Shown one piece after another: positions 21,993-29,294 of a stretch of DNA of 64,000 bases. The notes under the pieces are model-generated. The model was not told where the DNA came from. It did no database searches and saw only the letters and a list, made by a program, of their open reading frames with translations. The DNA is taken from assembly GCA_900768845.1 (NCBI GenBank), contig CAAGEK010000064.1, forward strand, positions 1 to 64,000. The letters are read 5' to 3'. How positions within the stretch are numbered: position 1 is the first letter of the stretch; each line of letters opens with the position of its first letter. This stretch comes from Alphaproteobacteria bacterium (GTDB taxonomy: Bacteria; Pseudomonadota; Alphaproteobacteria; CAAGCB01; CAG-977). A program made the translations under genes and the position numbers.

Positions 21993-24386
21993 ATGAAAAA
22001 AGTTTTTCTTTGGAGCGTTTCTTTAGTCGTCGTTCTTATTGCGGCCGGTTTCACCGCTTTGAAAACGTTCGATCCGAACGATTACAAAACTCAGATTATA
22101 GAAGCCGTCCGGAAAGCGACGGGGCGGAGCCTGACCATCGGCGGGGAAATGCAATTGAATGTTTCCTTTACTCCGACGGTGGCCGTTTCAAAGGTAAGTT
22201 TGTCGAATCCGTCGTGGGCTTCGTCGCCGGACATGGTCGAAGTCGGGGCTTTGGATGTTCAGTTGGCCTTACTGCCGTTGTTGCGAAAAACGTTGCGCGT
22301 GGAACGTTTTTTGTTGAAAGACACCCATGTCAGGTTGGAAACCGGAAAGGACGGGCGGAACAACTGGATGTTTGAAGGGGCGGCGTCGGAGGCGAAACCC
22401 GTCGCCGAAGCGAAACCCGTCGCCGAAGCGAAACCCGTCGCCGCGGCGGAAGGGAAATCCGGCGGGCAGCGGGACGGGAAACCCTCTTTGGCGACCGAGT
22501 TGTTGGGAAATGTCGAAGTCGGCTCCGTCGCGTTTGAAAATATGACGCTGACCTATGATGATAAAAAAGGAAACCGGAAATACTCCGTCGAACTGTCTTC
22601 GCTGACAATTCGCGAAGAACCGGACGGGCTGTCTTTGGCGATGCAAACGAACGTTCAGGGCGAGCCGGTCGAGGCGTCGGGAACCTTTGACGCACTTTCC
22701 GTCCTGTTTGAAGGGTCGAAACCCTTTCACGCCCTGTTGAATGTCAAAGGTATCGGGACGGAGATCGCCGTAAAGGGCGAATTTACCAAAAAAACGGGAA
22801 AAGTGGCGGCCGAAGCCGAAGTGAAAGGCGGGGATCTTGCCCGCACGGCGGCGTTTGCGGGTGTGTCCCTTCCCGATTTCGGGGCGTTTGAAACGTCGGC
22901 TTCCGTTTCGGGGGCTCTCGGCCGTTTAAGCGTTCCTTCGTTTTACGTTTCCTTGGGACAGGCGGATACGATGCTTTTAAAGGTTTCGGGACGTGCGGAG
23001 TCCGTAACGCCGTTAAAGGATTTGACGGCTCAGATTTCCGTCGCCGCTCCGAATATTTCCGCGGTCAAGGGATTGGAAGCCCTGACGCTTGCACCGCTTT
23101 ACCTGTCGGCCAACGCCGCGGCGTCGGGCAACCGTTATGCACTGAACGACATTTCCCTGAAAGCGTCCCAGTCGGATTTGAAAGGGAATGCCGTGTTTGT
23201 GAACGGTCCGGCTCCCGACGTTTCCGTCAAACTTGTTTCGGGCTTGCTGAATTTGGCGGATTTAATCCGCGAAAGGCGCGATATCGTCGTATCCGCCCAA
23301 ACAACTCGGGGCACTTCAAAGGTGCAACCGGCGACGGAAACCGTAAAAACACGGAAAACTCCGTCCGTCGCGCCCGTTCCGTCTTCTCCGGCACGGCAGG
23401 AGGAAGGCCTGTTCCCTTCCGATCCTTTGCCGTTCGACCTTTTGAAAAAGGCCGACGCCGCGCTCAGCGTGAAAATTTCCAAACTGATCGCCGCGGATGA
23501 AACGGATTTGGGCGCGGTGGCGTTGTCCGCCGTATTGAAAAACGGCGTGTTTACGCTGTCCGATTTCAAAATCGCCAACTTCCTGTCATTATCGGCAAAG
23601 ATGGACGCTTCTTCGGGAAAGACGGCGGCCGCTTCCGCAGCGTTGAAAATCAACAAACTGCCCTTGACGATGTTTTTGGCGAAAAAGGGGGTGTCGGCCG
23701 GCGTCGTTTCCGCTAATGTCAATTTAAACGGCAAAGGCGGCTCCGTAAAAAAAATCGCGTCTTCGGCAAACGGGAAAATTTTGCTGACGATCGACGGTCT
23801 GGCGTTTCAAAACGCGTGGCTTTCGGGGATGAAACGCTTTTTGCCGACCGATATGACGGGGAAGGAATTGAAAGCGCAGTGCTTTGTCGTCAACACGCCC
23901 GTTAAAAACGGCGTCATATCCAGCGACGGGCAAATCGCTTTTGAAGCGTTGCCGATGATGGGACAAGTGAACGCCAAAGCGGATCTGTCAACGGAAAAGC
24001 TGTCCGGACAGGTATTGCTGTCGTCTTCAAAACCCAGCGTGTGGTCGGCGATGACGGGAATTTCCGAGCTGGGCGGAACTTTGGCGCATCCCAGAATCAC
24101 CGTCAATCCCCAAGGCGTTTTGGATAATGCCGTGTCTTACGGTCTTGCGTTCCTGATCGGCGGGAAACAAATGGCGAAACAGACGGTGGCCGTCAAGCTG
24201 GACAATCCGTGCAAAAAGGCGTTGGGCGTCGCTCAAACGCAAAAAAGCGCGCAACCGCAACCTTCAGCTCAAAAGGAACTCAAAACGCATCTTGAAAAGC
24301 AAATTCAACAGCATACGCCCGACATTCCCGAACAGCCGGCGCAAGTGTTCAAGTCCCTTTTGAACGGTTTTCTGGGCGGAAAGTAG
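21993..24386 (+). CDS. AsmA family protein
   Basis: A 797-residue envelope protein. A single N-terminal membrane anchor (about residues 4-22) precedes the AsmA start pattern FDPNDYKTQIIEAVRKATGRSLTIGG. A long beta-rich region and an AsmA C-terminal part (ISSDGQIAFEALPMMGQVNAKADLSTEKL) follow. AsmA-like proteins are thought to form periplasmic lipid-transfer bridges; the substrate here is not known. Three AKPVAE repeats lie near residues 134-151. The ATG at 21993 follows a GGGGGAA ribosome-binding site, preferred over TTG 21987. It lies 12 nt after rluC, so is probably cotranscribed. Two more AsmA-type genes occur in this window. Confidence 0.88.
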   Translation: MKKVFLWSVSLVVVLIAAGFTALKTFDPNDYKTQIIEAVRKATGRSLTIGGEMQLNVSFTPTVAVSKVSLSNPSWASSPDMVEVGALDVQLALLPLLRKTLRVERFLLKDTHVRLETGKDGRNNWMFEGAASEAKPVAEAKPVAEAKPVAAAEGKSGGQRDGKPSLATELLGNVEVGSVAFENMTLTYDDKKGNRKYSVELSSLTIREEPDGLSLAMQTNVQGEPVEASGTFDALSVLFEGSKPFHALLNVKGIGTEIAVKGEFTKKTGKVAAEAEVKGGDLARTAAFAGVSLPDFGAFETSASVSGALGRLSVPSFYVSLGQADTMLLKVSGRAESVTPLKDLTAQISVAAPNISAVKGLEALTLAPLYLSANAAASGNRYALNDISLKASQSDLKGNAVFVNGPAPDVSVKLVSGLLNLADLIRERRDIVVSAQTTRGTSKVQPATETVKTRKTPSVAPVPSSPARQEEGLFPSDPLPFDLLKKADAALSVKISKLIAADETDLGAVALSAVLKNGVFTLSDFKIANFLSLSAKMDASSGKTAAASAALKINKLPLTMFLAKKGVSAGVVSANVNLNGKGGSVKKIASSANGKILLTIDGLAFQNAWLSGMKRFLPTDMTGKELKAQCFVVNTPVKNGVISSDGQIAFEALPMMGQVNAKADLSTEKLSGQVLLSSSKPSVWSAMTGISELGGTLAHPRITVNPQGVLDNAVSYGLAFLIGGKQMAKQTVAVKLDNPCKKALGVAQTQKSAQPQPSAQKELKTHLEKQIQQHTPDIPEQPAQVFKSLLNGFLGGK
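22392..22445 (+). repeat. Tandem 18-bp repeat, three copies, coding for AKPVAE
   Basis: GCGAAACCCGTCGCCGAA is present twice exactly and once with the last two bases changed. It encodes a Pro/Ala/Glu spacer inside the AsmA-like protein, so copy-number variation would keep frame. Confidence 0.9.
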
Positions 24387-24401
24387 AAAGCGGAAAATAA
24401 A

Positions 24402-25109
24402 ATGCGGCGTTTTTTCAAACAGGTTTCCGTCCGTCCCGCGAATCGGGGGTATGCCGTTTTTTTAGACGGCCGCCCGCTGAAAAATATGGCGGACGGGCGG
24501 GAATTTTCCCTGCCGTCACAGGCTTTGGCCGGATTTATCGCCGAAGAATGGTCTGCCGCGGGCGAAGAGTTCGATTTGACCTCGATGCCTGCATCGCGTT
24601 TGACGATGGGGGCTATGGCATTGAAGGACGCGGATCGCGAAGCGGTCGTATCGAAACTGATTGATGCGGCAAAAAACGATACGCTTTGTTTTTTCGCGCC
24701 TTATCCCGAAGCTTTGACCAAGCGTCAGGAGGAATGTTGGCGTCCTTTGATCGACCGGATGAACGATCGGGGATGCGCGTTTGAACCGACGCGGAATTTG
24801 TCTCCGCCGCCTTTGGCGGAATCAACGCGGGAGTTTTTAAAAAATGAAATGCGGCGGGCGGATAACATTCCTTTGGCTTGTCTGCAGGTTTTGTCCGGCG
24901 TGTTCGGATCGGTGATTTTGGCTTTTGCCGTGCGGGAAGGGGATTTGACGGCGAAAGAGGCGTTTGAAGCGTCGTGTTTGGAGGAATTGTTTCAAAACGA
25001 TTTGTGGCATACGGACGAAGAGGCGTTGACGGCGCGGCAAAACCGCGAACGGGATGCGTGTTTGGCCGCAAAGGTTTTGCATTTGTATGAAGGAAGGAAA
25101 AATGGCTGA
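24402..25109 (+). CDS. ATP12 family F1-ATPase assembly chaperone
   Basis: The 235-residue protein matches the ATP12 family, known from mitochondria and Alphaproteobacteria, which binds the F1 alpha subunit before assembly of the hexamer. Visible marks are RRFFKQVSV near the start, the DGRPLKN turn, IAEEWSAAGEEFDLTSMPASRL, a DTLCFFAP segment and the C-terminal LEELFQNDLWHTDEEA. It lies 15 nt after the AsmA gene. No atp genes are in the window. The 3' end overlaps the acylphosphatase start by 8 nt. Confidence 0.93.
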   Translation: MRRFFKQVSVRPANRGYAVFLDGRPLKNMADGREFSLPSQALAGFIAEEWSAAGEEFDLTSMPASRLTMGAMALKDADREAVVSKLIDAAKNDTLCFFAPYPEALTKRQEECWRPLIDRMNDRGCAFEPTRNLSPPPLAESTREFLKNEMRRADNIPLACLQVLSGVFGSVILAFAVREGDLTAKEAFEASCLEELFQNDLWHTDEEALTARQNRERDACLAAKVLHLYEGRKNG

Positions 25110-25398
25110 AGAAACGGCGCACGTCCGTATTCACGGGCGCGTTCAAGGGGTTTTTTACCGGCAATGGACAATGTCGGAAGCGCGGGCTCGCGGTTTGTCG
25201 GGATGGGTCAGAAACCGCGTTGACGGAACCGTGGAAGCGGTGTTCAAAGGCGAAGAATCGGTCGTCAGGGATATGTTCCAAGCTTGTAAACGCGGGTCGC
25301 CGCGTGCGTTTGTCACCAAAGTCGAACATCAGCTTGCTCCGGATGCGCCGATGGAGGAAATTACGGACGGCGTTTTCGATCAAAAAAGGACGGTTTAA
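25102..25398 (+). CDS. Acylphosphatase
   Basis: A small cytosolic enzyme (98 residues) hydrolysing acyl phosphates such as carbamoyl phosphate. The two catalytic residues are visible: Arg20 in VQGVFYRQW and Asn38 in GWVRNRVDGTVEAVF. The ATG at 25102 lies inside the end of the ATP12 gene and has AAGGAAGGA just upstream. It converges on lipB with a 4-base overlap of stop codons (25395-25398). Confidence 0.95.
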   Translation: MAEETAHVRIHGRVQGVFYRQWTMSEARARGLSGWVRNRVDGTVEAVFKGEESVVRDMFQACKRGSPRAFVTKVEHQLAPDAPMEEITDGVFDQKRTV

Positions 25399-26045
25399 AG
25401 CGATGTTACAAAACGGACGGGGGCTTTGATCAAGTTTCCGAAGTATGTGGCGAAAGCGTGATCCAACATATTTACCCCCGTGACGTTCGCACCCGAAGCT
25501 TTCATTGACGTGACGCCGAAATCCGCCAGCCCGCAAGGAATGATGCCGTCAAAAGCGTTCAAATCGGGCATGATATTGACGGATATGCCATGAAACGATA
25601 TGCCGTGCCGGATTCTCAATCCCAGCGCGGCGATTTTTTTTTCCGTTCCGTTTTCATCCGTAACCCACAATCCGATGCGGTCGGGAACGGTACGGGCTTT
25701 GACGCCGTAATCGGACAGGGCGTTTATGGCGGCCAGTTGTAACAGCTCGACGAAACGTTTCGGGGACAGATGAGCCTTGTTTAAATCCAAAATGGCGTAA
25801 ATGACGCGCTGACCTTTGCCGTGCCAAGTGTATTTTCCGCCCCGATTCGTTTGGAAAACGGGGAAACGGGCGTTTTTCAATTCCGACGGATCCGCGTGAA
25901 TTCCCGCTGTGTAAACATCTTGATGCTCTAAAAACCACAAAGCCTCGTTTTCTGTTCCGTTGCGGACGGCTTGCACGCGCTTTTCCATCATTTCCACGGC
26001 GTCGGGGTAGGAAATCGGGGTATCGAACACAAAACAATCGATCAT
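25395..26045 (-). CDS. lipB: Lipoyl(octanoyl) transferase LipB
   Basis: LipB transfers octanoyl groups from acyl carrier protein to lipoyl domains of 2-oxoacid dehydrogenases and the glycine cleavage system. The 216-residue protein has the signature RGGKYTWHGKGQRVIYAILDL (residues 68-88), the acyl-accepting Cys171 in IIPCGLADFGVTS and the lysine Lys137 in KKIAALGLR. AGGAA lies 6 nt before the ATG. It is a single minus-strand gene, convergent with the acylphosphatase and divergent from tRNA-Leu. lipA is not in the window. Confidence 0.96.
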   Translation of the reverse strand: MIDCFVFDTPISYPDAVEMMEKRVQAVRNGTENEALWFLEHQDVYTAGIHADPSELKNARFPVFQTNRGGKYTWHGKGQRVIYAILDLNKAHLSPKRFVELLQLAAINALSDYGVKARTVPDRIGLWVTDENGTEKKIAALGLRIRHGISFHGISVNIMPDLNAFDGIIPCGLADFGVTSMKASGANVTGVNMLDHAFATYFGNLIKAPVRFVTSL

Positions 26046-26114
26046 TTATTTTTCCTGTTGTATTTTTATTGATAATTTGGTATTTGAAAATGTCTTTGAA
26101 TGCAAGACGGTAAT

Positions 26115-26201
26115 GCGGCTGTGGCGGAATTGGTAGACGCTCAGCGTTGAGGTCGCTGTGGATTAATCTCCGTGGAAGTTCGAGTCTTCTCAGCCGCACC
26201 A
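26115..26201 (+). tRNA. tRNA-Leu(GAG)
   Basis: The 87-nt sequence folds as a class II tRNA. Acceptor GCGGCTG pairs with CAGCCGC. The anticodon stem CAGCG/CGCTG encloses the loop TTGAGGT with anticodon GAG (26149-26151). A long variable arm follows, then the T loop TTCGAGT. The 3' CCA (26199-26201) is encoded. A terminator follows directly. Confidence 0.97.
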
Positions 26202-26204
26202 TTA

Positions 26205-26231
26205 AAAAGCACCCTTTCGGGTGCTTTTTTT
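26205..26231 (+). terminator. Intrinsic terminator after tRNA-Leu
   Basis: AAAAGCACCC-TTTC-GGGTGCTTTT forms a perfect 10-bp stem with a tetraloop and ends in seven Ts. Confidence 0.95.
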
Positions 26232-26277
26232 GTTTCGGAAGAGGAAAAAGGCTTTCCCCGAAAACACGATGTTTCGA

Positions 26278-26649
26278 TTATTTGACGTGAGTGTGAAAAA
26301 CTTTGGCAAGCAATTTCCATTTAGCCCCGTCCCGTACCAACAAAAACATATCGGTATAACGGTTTCCGTGCCAGTTGTCGGATTCCACTTTCGCATAAGC
26401 GATATCACCGGCAATATCCACCGCCGTAATGGCCGCCCTCATTCCGGTCGCGGCAGGGTTTTCATCCAAGAATTCAAACAACGTTTCCATTGAGCCGCCG
26501 CTGACGGTGCCGTTCGGGGCACTGTAAATGATCGCGTCTTTGTATACGGACGGACGCAGAATATCTGCGCGTCCTTGTTTGCCCGCATTGATATAATCGT
26601 CAATCGCCTGTTTTACACCGTTCAAATCCTGTTCGTTTATAGGTTGCAT
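26278..26649 (-). CDS. NTF2-like protein (lumazine-binding-like/SnoaL fold)
   Basis: A 123-residue protein with the cone-shaped NTF2-like pattern: a helical start (LNGVKQAIDDYINAGKQGRADILRPS), DAIIYSAPNGTVSGGSMETLFEFLDENPA, and a C-terminal sheet with GNRYTDMFLLVRDGAKWKLLAKVFHTH. Such proteins include small enzymes and binding proteins, so no reaction can be assigned. I chose the ATG at 26649, which has GGGAGA upstream; a longer reading runs through the shared promoter region. It diverges from the HxlR regulator gene, which probably controls it. Confidence 0.82.
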   Translation of the reverse strand: MQPINEQDLNGVKQAIDDYINAGKQGRADILRPSVYKDAIIYSAPNGTVSGGSMETLFEFLDENPAATGMRAAITAVDIAGDIAYAKVESDNWHGNRYTDMFLLVRDGAKWKLLAKVFHTHVK

Positions 26650-26785
26650 TATAGTTTCTCCCGTATTTTTGTACATATTCACGGTTGTCCGATGCCGTAT
26701 CCGATGCCGATTCCGACCGGAAAAGCCGTTGTGATAACGGCTGTGTTTTTTACAACCGTTTGGACTTTTCTTCCGATCAAATCCG

Positions 26786-26849
26786 TTGCAATGCAAATAA
26801 TGCCCATATATGCTGTATATGGCAATACGCACAAATTTGTATAGTACTA
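26786..26849. promoter_or_regulatory. Palindromes in the divergent NTF2-like/hxlR-type intergenic region
   Basis: Three inverted repeats lie between the two start codons: TTGCA-A-TGCAA (26786-26796), CCATATA-TGCTG-TATATGG (26804-26822) and TAGTACTA (26842-26849). HxlR proteins are dimeric and bind such sites, so these are operator candidates. Only the repeats are seen; binding is inferred. Confidence 0.45.
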
Positions 26850-26870
26850 ACCAAATGGAAAGTGTCACTC

Positions 26871-27206
26871 ATGAAGCACTGCATTGAACCGGATACGCGC
26901 ATGGAAGACGTCGGATTCGGATATACGCTGTCGGTTATCGGCGGCAAATACAAGATGATCATTCTGTATTGGCTGGGCGAATATGGTATTCTGAGGCATA
27001 ACGCACTGCACCGTTTAATCGGAAAAATATCCTTTAAAATGCTCAGTTCGACACTCAAAGAACTGGAAGCCGACGGTTTGATCATCCGCAAAGTATATCC
27101 GCAAGTCCCGCCGAAAGTGGAATACAGTTTGTCCGACAAAGGAAAATCGCTCATTCCGATACTGTTTTCCTTGTGCGAATGGGGCGATAAAAACAGAAAC
27201 AAATAG
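26871..27206 (+). CDS. HxlR family transcriptional regulator
   Basis: A 111-residue winged-helix regulator. The HxlR signature runs from Cys4 through SVIGGKYKMIILYWLGEYGILRHNALHRLIGKIS, with the recognition region KMLSSTLKELEADGLIIRKVY and wing VPPKVEYSLSDKGKSL. Members of the family often sense electrophiles or redox stress through the N-terminal cysteine, but the signal is unknown here. Start ATG at 26871; the in-frame reading upstream crosses the intergenic palindromes and is rejected. It diverges from the NTF2-like gene, its likely target. Confidence 0.93.
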   Translation: MKHCIEPDTRMEDVGFGYTLSVIGGKYKMIILYWLGEYGILRHNALHRLIGKISFKMLSSTLKELEADGLIIRKVYPQVPPKVEYSLSDKGKSLIPILFSLCEWGDKNRNK

Positions 27207-27249
27207 CCGAACCGCCCGTCGGAGCGGAGGCTTTCCGGAACGGCGCATA

Positions 27250-27278
27250 AAAAAACTCCGGACGAACCGGAGTTTTTT
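27250..27278. terminator. Bidirectional terminator between the HxlR gene and tRNA-His
   Basis: AAAAAACTCCGG-ACGAA-CCGGAGTTTTTT is a perfect 12-bp stem with T runs on both strands. It can end the HxlR transcript on the plus strand and the tRNA-His transcript on the minus strand. Confidence 0.92.
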
Positions 27279-27282
27279 AAAA

Positions 27283-27360
27283 TGGGGCGAGAGATGAGAC
27301 TCGAACTCACGACATTCGGAACCACAATCCGACGCTCTAACCAACTGAGCTACACTCGCC
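27283..27360 (-). tRNA. tRNA-His(GTG)
   Basis: Read on the minus strand, GGCGAGTGTAGCTCAG begins the tRNA, with an encoded extra G at position -1 facing C73, the histidine identity mark. Anticodon stem TCGGA/TCCGA encloses TTGTGGT with anticodon GTG (27323-27325). The T loop is TTCGAGT and CCA is encoded. In the acceptor stem, pair 6-67 is T-T, a mismatch in this reading. Confidence 0.95.
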
Positions 27361-27453
27361 ATCGGGACATAGAGCTTATCTACCGTGCTTTGAATGTTAT
27401 GTCAACGGTTATTTTTCAAAGGTTTCTCTTTTTTGCGCAAAAGAAGGTATTTC

Positions 27454-27483
27454 TTGAAATATTTCCCGTACTTTGGTTAGTAT
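27454..27483 (+). promoter_or_regulatory. Possible promoter of glnB-glnA
   Basis: TTGAAA (27454-27459), an 18-nt spacer and TAGTAT (27478-27483) lie 31 nt before glnB. A perfect 12-base palindrome TTTTGCGCAAAA (27431-27442) lies just upstream and could be a regulator site. No convincing sigma-54 element was seen. Confidence 0.4.
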
Positions 27484-27513
27484 GAAACCGCAATATTCAA
27501 ACGGGGTGAAGCC

Positions 27514-27852
27514 ATGAAAAAAGTGGAAGCCATAATCAAGCCGTTCAAGCTGGACGACGTCAGGGACGCGTTGCAGGAAATCGACGTTCAAGGCATTACT
27601 GTCACCGAAGTGAAGGGGTTCGGCCGCCAAAAAGGGCACGCGGAACTTTATCGCGGCGCGGAATACGTCGTTGATTTCGTGCCAAAGGTCAAATTGGAAA
27701 TCGTCATTGAGGATTCGCGTGTCGAATCGGTGATTGAAACGGTCGTCCGTGCGGCTCAAACGGGCAAAATCGGCGACGGAAAAATATTCGTCCTGCCCGT
27801 TGAAGACGCCGTGCGCATCCGGACGCACGAGCGCGGGGAAGACGCTCTTTAG
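27514..27852 (+). CDS. glnB: Nitrogen regulatory protein P-II
   Basis: The 112-residue trimeric signal protein senses 2-oxoglutarate, ATP and ADP and reports nitrogen status. It starts MKKVEAIIKPFKLDDVRDAL. The T-loop Tyr51 (LYRGAEYVVDF), the uridylylation site, is present, as is the C-terminal TGKIGDGKIFV ATP-binding segment. It sits 17 nt before glnA, the usual alphaproteobacterial pair. Its likely partners are GlnE, encoded 7 kb downstream, and a GlnD outside the window. Confidence 0.98.
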   Translation: MKKVEAIIKPFKLDDVRDALQEIDVQGITVTEVKGFGRQKGHAELYRGAEYVVDFVPKVKLEIVIEDSRVESVIETVVRAAQTGKIGDGKIFVLPVEDAVRIRTHERGEDAL

Positions 27853-27869
27853 CATTTGGGAAAAATTTA

Positions 27870-29291
27870 ATGAAGCACAATTTTAAAAACGCACGGGATT
27901 TGTTGGATTATGTCGCTCGAGAATCCGTGCCGTACGTTGATTTCCGCTTTACGGACTATAAGGGCAAATGGCATCACGTCACGTTTCGCAGCGATGTTCT
28001 GGACGAAGATATGTTGGATGAAGGCCTGTTGTTCGACGGATCGTCGATTGAAGGGTGGAAAGCCGTCAATGAATCGGATATGCAGCTGAAGCCCGATTAT
28101 TCGACGGCGGTTTCCGATCCGTTCGCGGCGCAAAAAACGCTGTTCGTCACTTGCGACATTCTTGATCCGGTTACGGGGACGTCCTATGATCGCGATCCCA
28201 GATCCACGGTCAGGAAAGCCGACGCTTATTTGAAATCGACGGGCATCGCCGATACCGTTTATGTCGGAGCCGAGGCCGAATTTTTCATTTTCGACGACGT
28301 GCGCACCAGTTTGAAACCCAATAAGATATCGTTTGAAATTTCGTCCGTCGAAGGCGACAGCATGGCCGACAAGGAAATCGCCGGAGGCAATCACGGACAC
28401 CGCCCCGGAGCCAAAGGCGGATATTTCCCCGTCGCTCCGGTCGATTCGGCGAACGATTTGCGTGCGGAAATGCTGTCCGTGATGGCGGAAATCGGTCTGC
28501 CGGTTGACAAGCATCATCACGAAGTCGCCGTCGGCCAGCAGGAATTGGGATTTACGTTTGACGAGATGTTGAAAACGGCGGATAACGTTCAAGCCTATAA
28601 GTACGTCGTGCGCAATGTCGCGCATATGTACGGAAAGACGGCGACGTTCATGCCCAAACCCGTGATGGGGGACAACGGTTCGGGAATGCACACGCATTTT
28701 TCTTTGTGGAAAGACGGGAAACCTTTGTTCGCCGGAACGGGATATGCCGATTTGTCCGACAAGGCGTTGTATTTTATCGGCGGTATCATCAAACACGCCA
28801 AAGCATTGAATGCTTTCGCCAATCCCACCACAAACAGCTATAAACGTTTGGTTCCCGGTTTTGAGGCTCCCGTTTTGCTGGCGTATTCGGCTCGAAACCG
28901 TTCGGCGTCCTGCCGTATTCCGTTCGGGACGGGACCGAAATCGAAACGCGTGGAAATCCGTTTTCCGGACACTTCAGCCAATCCGTATCTGGCTTTTGCG
29001 GCAATGATGATGGCGGGCGTTGACGGGATTGAAAACAAACTTTCCCCCGGCGAGCCGATGGATAAAAACCTGTACGACCTGCCCCCCGAAGAATTGAAAG
29101 ACATTCCTTCGGTGGCGACAAGCCTGAAAGAAGCGTTGGACGCGTTGGATTCGGATCGTGCGTTTTTGAAAAAAGGCGGCGTGTTTTCCGATGAGCTGAT
29201 TGATTCTTTTTTGGCGGTAAAACGTGCGGAAGTCAGCGAATATGACAGGACGCCGCATCCGTTGGAATTCCGGATGTATTATTCCGTTTAG
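27870..29291 (+). CDS. glnA: Glutamine synthetase, type I
   Basis: The 473-residue enzyme makes glutamine from glutamate, ammonia and ATP as a dodecamer. Family marks include DGSSIEGWKAVNESDMQL, the catalytic VGAEAEFFIFD, the ATP-binding KPVMGDNGSGMHTHFSLW, and the adenylylation site MDKNLYDLPPEE, with the tyrosine at residue 402. The intact site and the presence of glnE imply control by adenylylation. glnB lies upstream, and an M48 protease gene follows after 3 nt, so a three-gene transcript is likely. Confidence 0.99.
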   Translation: MKHNFKNARDLLDYVARESVPYVDFRFTDYKGKWHHVTFRSDVLDEDMLDEGLLFDGSSIEGWKAVNESDMQLKPDYSTAVSDPFAAQKTLFVTCDILDPVTGTSYDRDPRSTVRKADAYLKSTGIADTVYVGAEAEFFIFDDVRTSLKPNKISFEISSVEGDSMADKEIAGGNHGHRPGAKGGYFPVAPVDSANDLRAEMLSVMAEIGLPVDKHHHEVAVGQQELGFTFDEMLKTADNVQAYKYVVRNVAHMYGKTATFMPKPVMGDNGSGMHTHFSLWKDGKPLFAGTGYADLSDKALYFIGGIIKHAKALNAFANPTTNSYKRLVPGFEAPVLLAYSARNRSASCRIPFGTGPKSKRVEIRFPDTSANPYLAFAAMMMAGVDGIENKLSPGEPMDKNLYDLPPEELKDIPSVATSLKEALDALDSDRAFLKKGGVFSDELIDSFLAVKRAEVSEYDRTPHPLEFRMYYSV

Positions 29292-29294
29292 GCG

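Noticed and set aside
26685..26870. N-terminal extension of the HxlR regulator
   Set aside because: It reads through the divergent intergenic region with its palindromes, and the family begins at the ATG at 26871.
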